DNA of 58,200 nucleotides, taken from the NCBI GenBank assembly GCA_009602735.1, contig WELA01006056.1, positions 155,361 to 213,560 on the forward strand, in the 5' to 3' direction. Shown one piece after another: positions 12,604-23,200 of this stretch (position 1 is the first letter of the stretch; every line of letters starts with the position of its first letter). The notes below the pieces were generated by a model, which searched no databases, was not told the origin of the DNA, and worked only from the letters and a program-made list of their open reading frames with translations. Both the position numbers and the translations under genes were made by a program. The stretch comes from Mesotaenium endlicherianum. Taxonomy: Eukaryota; Streptophyta; Zygnematophyceae; Zygnematales; Mesotaeniaceae.

Positions 12604-14226
12604 TAGCTTAATTCAATAGGTTTAAAGGCTGAGGCTTGAGCAGATAAGCCTGCACCCGCAGGGTCCTCCCACGACAAGCCATGCTCGTGATCTTTGAGCA
12701 TTTAATCAAAACAGACTGTTCTCTATGAATCCCAGGCACTCGATATGTACTCATGGCGTTTCGAAATGCAGTCAGTAAAGACGAATCAGTGTTCTCTCTC
12801 CTTGTGCTCCTAGGACGCAAACAGCGATGCGATGTGCACTGTGTTGCTGAATTTCTGTGCATGCTTAAACATGGAGTTGCATCTCCGAAGATATGACTCT
12901 TTGTTTCAAGTTTAGGGGGAGTTGTTGTCTCATGCACCATCATCGTTCATCCTTGCAAATGCGTTGCAGCCAGCACCGAAGGCCGATAGCTATGAAAATG
13001 ATCTTGACTGCGCTCTCGGGCAATGCTGCATCAGTCATACCACGTCCATTCATGTTTTGTTTTGCAGACAATGGAGTAGCCCTTAATGCTGATCCTAGAT
13101 GCCAAGAGCTGCAAGAGACTCGAGCAGCGCTACAGCGGTAGGTCTACGAGCCGCCCATTGATTACTATTCTGCATCCTGAGACTCACTCCTTGACGCAAA
13201 GGTGTGCAAGCATTTCCGAGCATCGCCTATACTGATAACTGCGCATGGGCAAGAGTTGCTACTTCTAATATGCAGACAAATTTATGTTCCGCCTGCCACC
13301 TCTGTTGTGCTGTGAAGTACGTGCAGGTGGCCAAGAGAGTGGTCCTGCCAGCTCGTTAAGTCGCTGCATACCATAACGGGTGGGCTGCGCCTCGCAATCC
13401 GCTAGGTGCCAGCTGGAGCATGGGGAAGAGAGGGGGCTGCCAGTGCAGCGTGGACTTGAGGTCCTTTTTCCCACCTGACTGCAGCAGATGGTCCCTCTCA
13501 TCTCAGTGCTGTCTTCCTCGTCAGCGGGCTCCGACTCTCACAAGCTGCCGACGTCCAAGTCGAGGAGACGAACCTTGTTTATCATTTTCGAGAGTTGTGT
13601 AGCTTTCACTGCCCTGAAGAACGCAGCCAAAGGAATTAGAATATGCCGATAACAGAGTTGGAAAGAGGACGCCCATTAGTACCCCTTATCCCTCAAATGG
13701 ACATAGTGTTGGATGGCACCTGACAGTCTGGACCATCGAATGAGAGGAAGTCAATGCCCTCGTCTGTGCAACCCACACATCCTAGGGTGGAGGATATTTG
13801 CGGGGTGAAGTGTTTGGGGACCCTATGCGGCTTTCAACTCCAGTTGCTGCTATTTTTTTCTTCAGGTTCTTCAGTGCTTGCTGGTAGGCGTCCGGTTTTA
13901 GTTGGAGGGTTTCAAGTATCGGTTTTAGGGTCTCCCGGCTGGCAGCCTTCAGCTTTTTGCTTCTTTGGGCTCTCAGTGGCTGCTGGCGAGTTGTAGGCCT
14001 ACATATGACATTTTTTTGGGATCTCCACAGTGTGGGGGGCTTAGGCTTCAAGCCTTCTTCTTTGGGTGGGTGTTTATTGTGAGTTCTGGAGCCCTGGACC
14101 TGCCCTGAGGCCAGCGGTGCACAGACGCAGCCGCCCGGGCTGAGAACCTATGCTCATAGTGTAGAGTGACTGACTTGTTGGCGGGAAAGTGGGGAGGCAG
14201 GGGCGAGGGGGAGGGGGAGGGAGGAG
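12604..14226. other. Intergenic; one possible small exon
   Basis: Mostly without signal. One stretch, 13068-13137 on the + strand, has a good acceptor (TTTTGTTTTGCAG), an open phase-1-to-phase-2 frame reading NGVALNADPRCQELQETRAAL, and a GTAGGT donor, so it may be an exon of an unrecognised small gene. No partner exon with a matching phase could be fixed. A GC-rich open stretch near 13490-13660 after CTGACTGCAG is a weak candidate. Confidence 0.35.
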
Positions 14227-14897
14227 NNNNNNNNNNNNNNNNNNNNNNNNNNNNNNNNNNNNNNNNNNNNNNNNNNNNNNNNNNNNNNNNNNNNNNNNNN
14301 NNNNNNNNNNNNNNNNNNNNNNNNNNNNNNNNNNNNNNNNNNNNNNNNNNNNNNNNNNNNNNNNNNNNNNNNNNNNNNNNNNNNNNNNNNNNNNNNNNNN
14401 NNNNNNNNNNNNNNNNNNNNNNNNNNNNNNNNNNNNNNNNNNNNNNNNNNNNNNNNNNNNNNNNNNNNNNNNNNNNNNNNNNNNNNNNNNNNNNNNNNNN
14501 NNNNNNNNNNNNNNNNNNNNNNNNNNNNNNNNNNNNNNNNNNNNNNNNNNNNNNNNNNNNNNNNNNNNNNNNNNNNNNNNNNNNNNNNNNNNNNNNNNNN
14601 NNNNNNNNNNNNNNNNNNNNNNNNNNNNNNNNNNNNNNNNNNNNNNNNNNNNNNNNNNNNNNNNNNNNNNNNNNNNNNNNNNNNNNNNNNNNNNNNNNNN
14701 NNNNNNNNNNNNNNNNNNNNNNNNNNNNNNNNNNNNNNNNNNNNNNNNNNNNNNNNNNNNNNNNNNNNNNNNNNNNNNNNNNNNNNNNNNNNNNNNNNNN
14801 NNNNNNNNNNNNNNNNNNNNNNNNNNNNNNNNNNNNNNNNNNNNNNNNNNNNNNNNNNNNNNNNNNNNNNNNNNNNNNNNNNNNNNNNNNNNNNNNN
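14227..14897. other. Assembly gap (671 N)
   Basis: A run of N flanked on both sides by G-rich sequence (GGGAGGGAGGAG before it, a run of ten or more G after it). The missing bases are probably a polypurine or G-quadruplex-prone tract that failed in sequencing. Frames crossing the gap are meaningless. Confidence 0.95.
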
Positions 14898-15004
14898 GGA
14901 GGAGGGGGGGGGGGATTGGGGGGGCTCTAAGAGCTGTTTGACTTATTGTATAAAAAGCCCTCTGGCTTTGCCCTGATCCTCCGGAGGCATGCGTGCATGC
15001 GCGC

Positions 15005-15147
15005 AGGCAACTCCTCGAGGGCGGGCGTATGTTCCCCGCTCTTCGTGAATGGCAAGCAAGTGTGCCCCAGCTGTAAGGGCTTCGCAGGCCGCCAGCTGGC
15101 GTGCCCCAAGGAGGCCAGCATGAGCTGTTGCAAAGGCTCTTGCAGGT
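15005..15147 (+). pseudogene. Cysteine-rich exon-like segment 1
   Basis: After GCGCGCAG an open frame reads GNSSRAGVCSPLF, VCPSCKGF, LACPKEASMSCCKGSCR and then meets a GTAGAT donor-like site. The cysteine spacing C-x2-C, then C-P and CC-x3-C, recurs in later segments (15770, 16740), so this looks like one unit of a repeated cysteine-rich secreted or metal-binding protein. I do not recognise the family. Whether it is expressed is unknown, and the 5' side is cut by the assembly gap. Confidence 0.4.
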
Positions 15148-15769
15148 AGATGACAAGTGCTCGTCGAATTTGCATTGTCCCCGTCACACCTGCTGCAGAG
15201 GCACGGCCCCGTCAGACTGACTCATGGGCAGGGCGGGGTCCGGCACTGGCAGCCAGCAGGTCTTTGGAATACTCCTCGCGCAAAGACAGGTGGTGCGCTT
15301 GTGCCGCAAACTTCCATATTCTGGTGCTCCTGAGTTAGCGCGCAAACAATGCTCGTCCCCACTTATGCCTGCTCAGTGGCGGCTGACTAAAGCTGCTACA
15401 TCTCAGTGCAAGAGCCCGCTGTCGCAAAAGCAGTGCTCAAGGCTTGAGGACTACCCTTGCAGGAATCTCGCCGGGGCTTTCCCCTCCCTCATCATGCCCC
15501 TCCCCAAGTTTAGCTTGAGCGGTCATCACCATGCACACGCCGCAAGCCCGCCCACTGTGCATCCCAGCAGCTCCCAACCCCTTAAACCCTGATCGTGCGT
15601 CATGAACCTTGGATACTTCAGAGGCTTACTGGGGTATTGCTGGGCCGGCTCTGGGGATGGGAGTGAACTCGCCCTACCAGGCTCAGCTTTGTACAGCGGC
15701 TGCTGCTGCTTCTCCTCGCTGTTGCATAGCAGTGGCACGCGTGAGCAAGCACGTACCATGAAAGGCCCG

Positions 15770-15990
15770 GGGGCTGCAGCCAGCCCCCGGGCGCGCGAGA
15801 AGCAGGGCAAGAGCGTGTGCCCGGACTGCCAGAGCCACATAGCAGGGGCTCTATGGGGGAGAGCTGAAGTCGTGCCCCCCGGACGCCAGCGTCCGCTGCG
15901 CCGATGGCACCTGCGCCAGGGAGCAAGCTCGTCGCAGGGTGCAAGCGCAGCTGGGGCAGACGATGCCCCTGTCGGGTCCTGCTGCGTGCG
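15770..15990 (+). pseudogene. Cysteine-rich exon-like segment 2, frame broken
   Basis: One frame reads GKSVCPDCQSHIAG and, after a run of four G near 15843-15847, a different frame reads ELKSCPPDASVRCADGTCA and then runs on through AREQARRRVQAQLGQT. Together they show the same layout as segment 1 (VCPxC, then CPxxAS, C, GxC), so the two halves were once one frame and are now separated by a one-base change in the G run. This is either a base error in the assembly or real decay. Confidence 0.4.
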
Positions 15991-16048
15991 TGTGCGTGCG
16001 TGTGCGTGCGTGTATGCGTGTGTGCGTGTGTGTGCGCGTGTGTGCGTC
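15983..16048. repeat. (GT/GC)n microsatellite
   Basis: GTGCGT-type alternating repeat directly downstream of cysteine-rich segment 2. It generates false Cys/Val/Arg frames. Confidence 0.9.
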
Positions 16049-16523
16049 CTGCTGCGTGCACGTGGTGTCTTCATCTATGCCGCCTCTGCCCCCACCGGAG
16101 CACTTGCAGCAGGAGGGGGGCATGGATGCGCACTCGCTCTAGCTGCATGCTTGCTGAGGGGGCTTCTCCCGCTTCAACATGCATCAAGCATTCGTCGTCG
16201 TCGACGTGCTGTCTCACGCGAGTTCTTTCCTTGCGCCCATGCAAGTCTGCTTGTCTTTTTAAGCCCTAGATTCGGAATTCCTATACGGCATGCATGGGCT
16301 TAATCAGGACGTTGTTGGATGCCAGTTGGTTCTGAGTGCGCATGCAGGGCTGGCTGGTGAGTGGCCGGAGCTCCACATATTAAGCCCTGAGCCCTCACTT
16401 GGCTTGCACGGGCGCAACCGCGCTATTGAATGCCAGCTGTGCTCATGTGCCCCGCCATGCAGGCCTGCGAGTGGTCCTGGGAGTGCTCCAGCGTGTGCGC
16501 CCCTTGAGCTCTCGTGTCCTTTT

Positions 16524-16571
16524 GCGCATGCGCGCGCGTACGCGTGTGCGTGTGTGTGTGCGCGCGCGCGC

Positions 16572-16614
<43 letters not shown>

Positions 16615-16673
16615 CGCGGGCGTGTGTGCTTGTGGATGTGTGTGCCCGCGCGTCTGTGTGTGCGTGTGTGTGT
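16524..16673. repeat. Long (GT)n/(GC)n microsatellite
   Basis: About 150 bases of alternating purine-pyrimidine sequence, including an unbroken (GT) run of over 30 bases. It can adopt Z-DNA and produces false reading frames on both strands. Confidence 0.95.
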
Positions 16674-16734
16674 GGGGTGCTCATGCAGGCAGCTACACCA
16701 ACCCTGGGCGTGTGAGCCACCTGGAGGATTCTCG

Positions 16735-16912
16735 ACGGGAAGCATACGTGCCCGGATTTCCGGGGCAGCCAAAGCAAATGAGGCATTCTGCCCCAAGGAG
16801 GTCGGCCGGCGTGTGTTGCTGCATCTGACGCACCTGCCGGCAGGCAGGCCGCGGAGGGCTGCTCCTGCTTGAGCTCCTCCGACTGCGGCGTGTACGCCTG
16901 CTGCTGCACAGT
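16735..16912 (+). pseudogene. Cysteine-rich exon-like segment 3, degenerate
   Basis: Fragments in different frames match segments 1 and 2: TCPDFRGSQSK, then FCPKEVGRRV, then a CCC/CC motif, then GCSCLSSSDCGVYACCCT ending at a GTGAGT donor. At least two frame changes are needed to read it through, so it is probably a relic, although small exons cannot be ruled out. Confidence 0.35.
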
Positions 16913-17183
16913 GAGTGAACAGAAGAGGGCCCCGCCCGGCTCTTCCTCCTTTCCCACAATCTGCGGGCACTCATTCCCCAGGGCCAGGCAGCCCAGGAGG
17001 GGAAGGGCGAGGAGGGGAAGTGGGTGTAGCAGCGTACGGCAGTCTTCTCCAGTGGGGCTGCTCCGGAGAACCTCACTAAGGGATAGTGGCCGAGCCTTTT
17101 CTTTGTTAGTTCACTTGTGTGGGAGGCTGCTGGTAGCTTGTGAGAATATGGAAAGTGCAGCTTGAAGGCATTTGTGGGCCGCA

Positions 17184-17335
17184 GGCAAGTGCGCAAAGAC
17201 TGCGGCGCCATCGGATCTGGCCAGAGGTGCCCCGTGTGCCGCGGAGTGCGATGCGGCGATGACACTGTCGGGCCTGCCTCGGGCATTTGCGGCTGTAAGC
17301 AGAACCGGCACTGCGTCGGGATTTTTTGCTGTTGC
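17184..17335 (+). pseudogene. Cysteine-rich segment 4
   Basis: An open frame after CCGCAG contains DCGAIGSGQRCPVCRGVRCG followed by GICGCKQN and HCVGIFCCC: twelve cysteines in about 50 residues. It follows segments 1-3 on the same strand and may belong to the same broken gene. No known family is recognised. Confidence 0.35.
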
Positions 17336-17449
17336 ATGGTTGGGTGGGCAGGTTCTGACCCGGCTGATCACAGGCAACACTTTTCTCAGCGATGTTGAGG
17401 CACGAGTGTGCTAAAGACTTGCCATGTTGTCGGTGTCGTACCAGGTCTG

Positions 17450-19427
17450 TTTGACCTGCAGGCCAGAGCTGCCACCTGGCACTGCAAGTTGAGGAGTCCA
17501 TGGCTGCCCTCTAGGCAGCTGGGATTGCTCCTTGGCTAGCTAAGGGTGATGTACCCCTTGCTTGCCAGTGATAGTGTAGCACCGGGAGTCTGCAAGTGGT
17601 CCTCGAGCACCACAGTAGGTGCAAATTGTACATTCGTCACCTGGTTAATGGGATACTTGCGTATTGGCATGTTGGCCGTATTAATACTTCGTACAGACCC
17701 CTGTAAGCGTTGTGCTAAAATACTCTGATTTGAATTGTTGTCTCGTGTTTCTTCTCAAACAAATTAATGTCCGAATCGGAAAAGAAAGCCCCTTTCTGGG
17801 AAAAGTAAACAGAGCCTTTCAATGAGCTCGTCATTCTCAGCTTAATGCAATCAATGAAACCTGAAATTTCGATTTGCGCTTTCACTAGTACCTTTGGTGA
17901 AGTTGCTTGTTTAGCACGTATTGCATCAGCCCCGCCGTATGCATGCAAGTCTTGTACTTCAATAAATATAATCCGTATACGTATCCTATATCTAGGATAA
18001 GTCACTGAGTTTCTCCATTGCCATAGTTGTTGGCGTAGGTGCCATTGGATCTGCAGGTGGAATTTGTTGTGCATCAACGGCCAAATCTGCATGCGCAGCT
18101 TTGGTCACAGCAGGATACAATCGAGTTGCTGACAAGCCGTGCAGACGTGTCGTCGTGGTTAGCAAGTACTTAGGGCCTCAACCTCGCGATGTAGCACATC
18201 TAGATGGGAGTATCGACCCTGACACCTTGTACCAATGACCAGCGCATCCTTTGCAAGCTGCTTAGGCAAATCCAGGAAGAATTCCTCACCAAACAAACAC
18301 AAATCCTGCCGGGTGAGCAAATCAAAGTCATCAATCAATCAAACAAGTCTTGTGTTCGTCATGTGAGAAGTTGTGTGCTTGACAAGCAGACTCTTGGAGT
18401 TCAGCCTGCTTCTGGTGGGTGTCATTGGAGAGCACATATAGCAAGTACCTTCATGATTGTATTTACTTGTGGGGAACCTCTACCAACTACACGCATACAA
18501 GTTAGCAATGCGAGTCAGTCAATGAAGTGCTCTCCAAGATTCCTTGTGGCGGCAATCCTGGTCGCGTGTTATGTCATTATGTATTGAGTCGAGGTCGATG
18601 CACAAAACCGAGCTACAAATGTGTGAACGGTCAACCTAGAACTACCATTTTGCATGTGACTTTGCGCATGACATGTTGAGATTTTCTAGATTTCAATAAA
18701 GTGTAGCGCAGCAAGTTATCTTCCAAATGCAACCCGTTTCGCGTCATTTGGATAAACATCAAAAGAGATATTAGCATTTTTGTGATCACCACCTACCGGC
18801 CCCGAGCAGAAAATATTCTTGAGGGCCAATTCCTGACTAGACGGACCCAAAAACCAAACATTGGGACTCTTCGCAATCCCAAAAAAGATCCTCTATGTGT
18901 GCACAAATACGCGAGCCCTCCATAGCACATAATGCTCACAATTCCTTAGTGATAGTGCTTGCATCACCTACAACTACAAGCTTCCTCGGATTACAGATTC
19001 ACTTTTTAGGCACTATCTAGGACACATTGGTCAAGGTAAGCTCGGCCAAGGAGGAACTCGTGGCATGTTCTTGCATCTACTGTTGATTGGTCTGAGTTGT
19101 GCCTAGCCTATACGAGTGCTAGTACATCACTTGCACACATTTGTGGAAGTGGTTGGACTCTCCAATGGGTGACCCAAGTCACCCGAGGCATTGAATCTGT
19201 CCCAAACCCGCTAGTTTATGGGGAGTATAAAGCTCTAGAGTGCCCCTAGTGGGGAATTTTTGAGAAGTCCTCAACGGTGAGTTGTTGGTAAGGGGCTCCT
19301 TAAGAAAGTTGACACTTATATCCCTTGTGTTTTCTTACCACTTGTCTCTCTTTTGAAGATCACTCCAGCTTCTTCTAGGTCGATTCCAAGTCACTTGAGC
19401 AAGACATATGAGCAAGAGCATATTTCC
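17450..19427. other. Intergenic or old repeat, no gene recognised
   Basis: No supported exon. From about 18780 to 19427 the sequence is LTR-like in style (a GGGAGTATAAAGCTC TATA-type motif near 19218, thymine-rich tail), but no partner copy or TSD is present in the window. The left end of hAT2 should lie here but its terminal repeat could not be found. Confidence 0.4.
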
Positions 19428-19492
19428 TCAAAGAGCCGGCCGAGCATGATGACACTTGTGAGAAACCTTGTTTGACACCACATCTTCAGCAT
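19428..19492 (-). pseudogene. hAT2 transposase fragment (3'-most visible part)
   Basis: Read on the minus strand it gives LKMWCQTRFLTSVIMLGRLFE, matching the hAT1 exon that ends at 22697. It continues directly from the fragment at 36220-36409 across the gypsy composite, which proves that the composite is an insertion. The expected GT after the last Glu codon is absent, so sequence left of 19428 is a break or deletion. Confidence 0.85.
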
Positions 19493-20219
19493 TGTAATTA
19501 ATCAGTATATTGGTAGATTTAATGTTCATTCAAATATTACAGTTAATTGAGTTCAGCCTGCTGAACTTTAGTCAACATTCAGTCTGCTGGACTTCATATA
19601 AATATCCGTTTAATGACTCAACTCAGAGCAGCAGGCTGAAGTCAACTTAGGTCAGCTTGCTAACACATTCTTTAACAGCCAGCTGACTTCCGTACTCGAT
19701 AGCAGCGAACCTAGTTATGGAATACGTTTTTGACGTATACGTAAAACGCGGACGTATACACGTATTACGGCGACCTTCGACGTATAACGCCCAAAATACG
19801 TGTGTCGGCGCAAAAACCGACTTTTAAACCGATCGCGCATGTGTGCATGAAAAAAGTCGTCGAGTCTGACACACTGACCGAACAAATAACGAAAAAGCAT
19901 CCAGTTATCGCCGATTTCGCAGGAAGTGGCTGACGGAGACAGTTTCGACTTTTAACAACCTCAGCTGTCGAGATTTCTTATCACCCCACGACCACCAACG
20001 TCGATCAGATTTACACTAACGCACCAGATCGACAAGCCAGGGGCCCAGGGCCCAGAGCCCACCATTTTGGCCACCAACTTCTCCAAATGTACGTTGAGCT
20101 CCTTCGCTGCTACATTGAGTTGGACTTAGAAATACTCTTCTCATTTTAGAGTCCAGACTTCCAGCCTCCAATTCTCGTAATGTCGCTCAACATGCACTGT
20201 ACTTAGAGTACTGGTGAAG

Positions 20220-23200
20220 ATGGGCGACGGTGGGGACTCCCTTCTTATGGACTCGCAGGACGATGAAGAGCCACTACTTGAGGTGGAGGAGGGCTCAAGT
20301 GTGAGAGACGGCAGTTGCCAAAAGAAACGTAAGTGCGACAAACACTCCAAGTCCTTTTGCCGAAGATTATATGTTTGCGTGTTGTGGAGCTTCTGTTCTT
20401 CCCGAGTGGCCGCTGTCTGCTGTGATTGAGTTCGACATTGAGTGTTCTGTGTACATTTCATATCTGCTTCCGCTGGCTGCTACACATCCTGCTGGCTTTT
20501 ATCATACAATTGTTTGTGCAGCGTGCTTCATAGTAACTGCTGTGTGCATTTGATCTGTGCCCCAGCTGGCTGCTGTTCACCTCGTTATTGGTATGTATAA
20601 CTTTTGTGTTCTCTTGCTTATTTTCGTCCCTGCATTTTGAATCTGATTTGTGTAGTTTGTTATACCTGTCCGCTCCTTAGCTTCTTACCTACTGGTATGC
20701 TCGTTTGGTGTGTGCTACCTACACTCTTTTGAATTATTTTGTTGTGTGTCGCAAATTGTCTGCCCTTGTTGGTATGCAGACTCTTTTGGTGTGTTCTTTT
20801 TTATGTTTGATGCTTGCTGTTATCTGTCTGTCACTCTCTTTGTGTATATTATGTACTTGTATCCTCTTCTGCTCTTTTCTTTTCCAGTATATTGGCTGCT
20901 GTTGTGTGTCGGTTCTTATTGGTGTGTGCTTCTATGCTCCTCAGCTGCTTGTAATTTATTTTGATCTATGCTTATTGCACTCTTTGGCATACTTCTGTAG
21001 TGTCAGCTGTGTGCTCTTACTGCTATGCAGCCTCTTCTGTGTGTGCTCTCTGGTGTTTTCTGGTTGCTGTTGTCTTCTATGCTATTTCCTGCCAGCTGCC
21101 TCTTTTTTCTTGCATTTATATTTGTTATGCTCTTTAGTGCTATTTTGGTCCAAGTCGGGCTATTTTTCTGTGCTCTAATGTGGAGAGGGAGCACTTGTTT
21201 GCTTTTTTGTCAGAAAAGCAGCCTGCATCTGCATCCCCATTCCGTAGTGGGGAGCGCTCTGAGTGGCAATATGTTACTTTCATACCTGACTCTACGGGTT
21301 CTAGGCACGGCAAGGTGAGGTGCAAGTTCTGTGATATGGAGACGTCGAGAGCGTGCACTAGAATCCGTCTCCACCTTGCTCAAATGAGGGGGCGGGGCAT
21401 TGCTATATGTCCCAAGGTGGACCCAGATGTTGCTGAGCATTATGCAAAGGTCGTGCACGAAGGTGATTTGAAGAAGATTCTGAAGCAGAAGCATGAGCTG
21501 CGTTGCATCAGGGAATTGCGCCACAAAGCTGCTATGGCTGATGTGTTAGCTGATAAGCATGGCATTGCTTCAGGTCCATTGAGTCAGGGTGGGAGCCAGA
21601 CTACTCTTGAGGCGGCTTTCAATATTACCCATAGAGAATTTGCAGATCAAGCCATAGCTAGGTTTTTTTATGACAATGCATTGGCGTTCAATGTTGCCAA
21701 TAGCTTATCTTATTCAGAAGCTTTTAGAGCTGTCGTGAAGGCTGGTCCTGGGTACATGCCTCCTAAGGTTGACCGCTTGAGAACTGTTCTGCTGGACAAA
21801 GAAGCTGCTGTTACAGATAAACAAGTGGCGCAATTCATCGAGAGGGCTGGAGTCAACAAGTTCACGATCACGTCAGACGGGTGGACTGACCATACAAAGA
21901 GGCCCCTTATCAACTTCATGGCTGCTTCACCCAAGGGCGAGGTCTTCCTTAAGGCCGTCAACACTGAGAATATGACCAAGAGTGCTGCCTACCTTGCTGC
22001 CTTGTTTCGCGAGGTAATTGACCAACTTGGAGCAGACAACATCCTTTAGATTTGTACTGATTCAGCAGCTGTCTGCAAAGCTGCAGGTACAGTTCTTTTA
22101 TATATTCTCTTTGTGTGCATGTATGATGTGGACATGCTTCATGAATTGTGATGCTTATTTCTTTATCCTTTTATATTTCTTTGGTCTTCCTGGCTGCTAC
22201 ATGTTTTGTACTGCCAACTGAAGCCTGGTATGGCAGCTGTCAGCCATGCAATTCTGTACTTGTTTGCTTCTTCTTTAAGTGCTTTAATAATTGTGATCTA
22301 TAATGCATATTTAAGGAAGTATAATGATTACATAATGCAAATTTAAGGAAGTATTATGATTACAAAATTGCACAACAATACTGTACTATGTAATTACATG
22401 ATGCTTATTGCATTTCATTGGTTAATTTATTGTATTGCAGGCAAATTGATTGATGTGGAGTATCCACACATTACATGGACCGCCTGCATTGCTCACGGTG
22501 TGGATCTTCTCTTGGAAGACATGGCCAAGGAAGTGTGGATCAAGGACCTGGTGGACAGAGGGAAGCAAGTAGTTGTCTACATCCGCAATCACCACAAGCC
22601 TCTCGCCCTCTTTCGGAAGGAGTCATCTTTGGAGCTGAAGATGTGGTGTCAGACCCGCTTTTTGACAAGCATCATTATGCTTGGTCGCCTTCTTGAGGTA
22701 ATGTTGGAGCCTATGACCTGGGAGCTCTTATCTGCGTGTATTTCAGTAAGGGTGGGGGGCTGTTTCTAGTGCTCTTGTGGCTGCTGTCATGATCTTTGTT
22801 TTTTTTGTACTGTGGCTGCTGTATAGGGGCTGTCATATGGTCTGCTTTATTTGCTTCTGTACTTACTGTCTGTTTTTTAAGAGTCTTCATTTATCCTCTT
22901 CTTGCTGCTGTTTGTGCCTCTCTGCTGGCTACTTTATAGCTTTTTTGTTTGCTTTCGTCGATGCTGGCATGGGGCTGGTTTGCCTGCTTCTGTAGGTGAT
23001 GTCTTATTTTTCAATACTCTTTCATTGTGCTCTTGTGGCTGCTCTCTAAGGCTCTCTAGTGGCTGCTTTCTCCCTTTTGTTTTTTTGACATTTATGGGTG
23101 TTTGCATAGGGCTGCTTTGCTTGCCTTTTTAGGTGCTGTCTTCTTTTTCTGTACTCTTTGTTTGTGCTTTTTTGGCTGCGGTAGTGCCTCTCTGCTGCCT

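Noticed and set aside
14074..15156. Long reading frames spanning the N run
   Set aside because: They are open only because N cannot be translated; the flanks show no domain.
15983..16673. Cys/Val/Arg-rich and His/Thr-rich proteins
   Set aside because: These are direct translations of GT/GC microsatellites in several frames on both strands.
15005..17335. Granulin or classical metallothionein identity for the cysteine-rich segments
   Set aside because: The spacing of cysteines does not fit either family; there are no regular CC pairs as in granulin and no CxC arrays as in metallothionein.
20705..21178. Hydrophobic 157-residue frame that looks like a membrane protein
   Set aside because: It lies inside hAT1 intron 1; the Leu/Cys/Phe content follows from T-rich repeat sequence, and the splice sites of the flanking exons are good.
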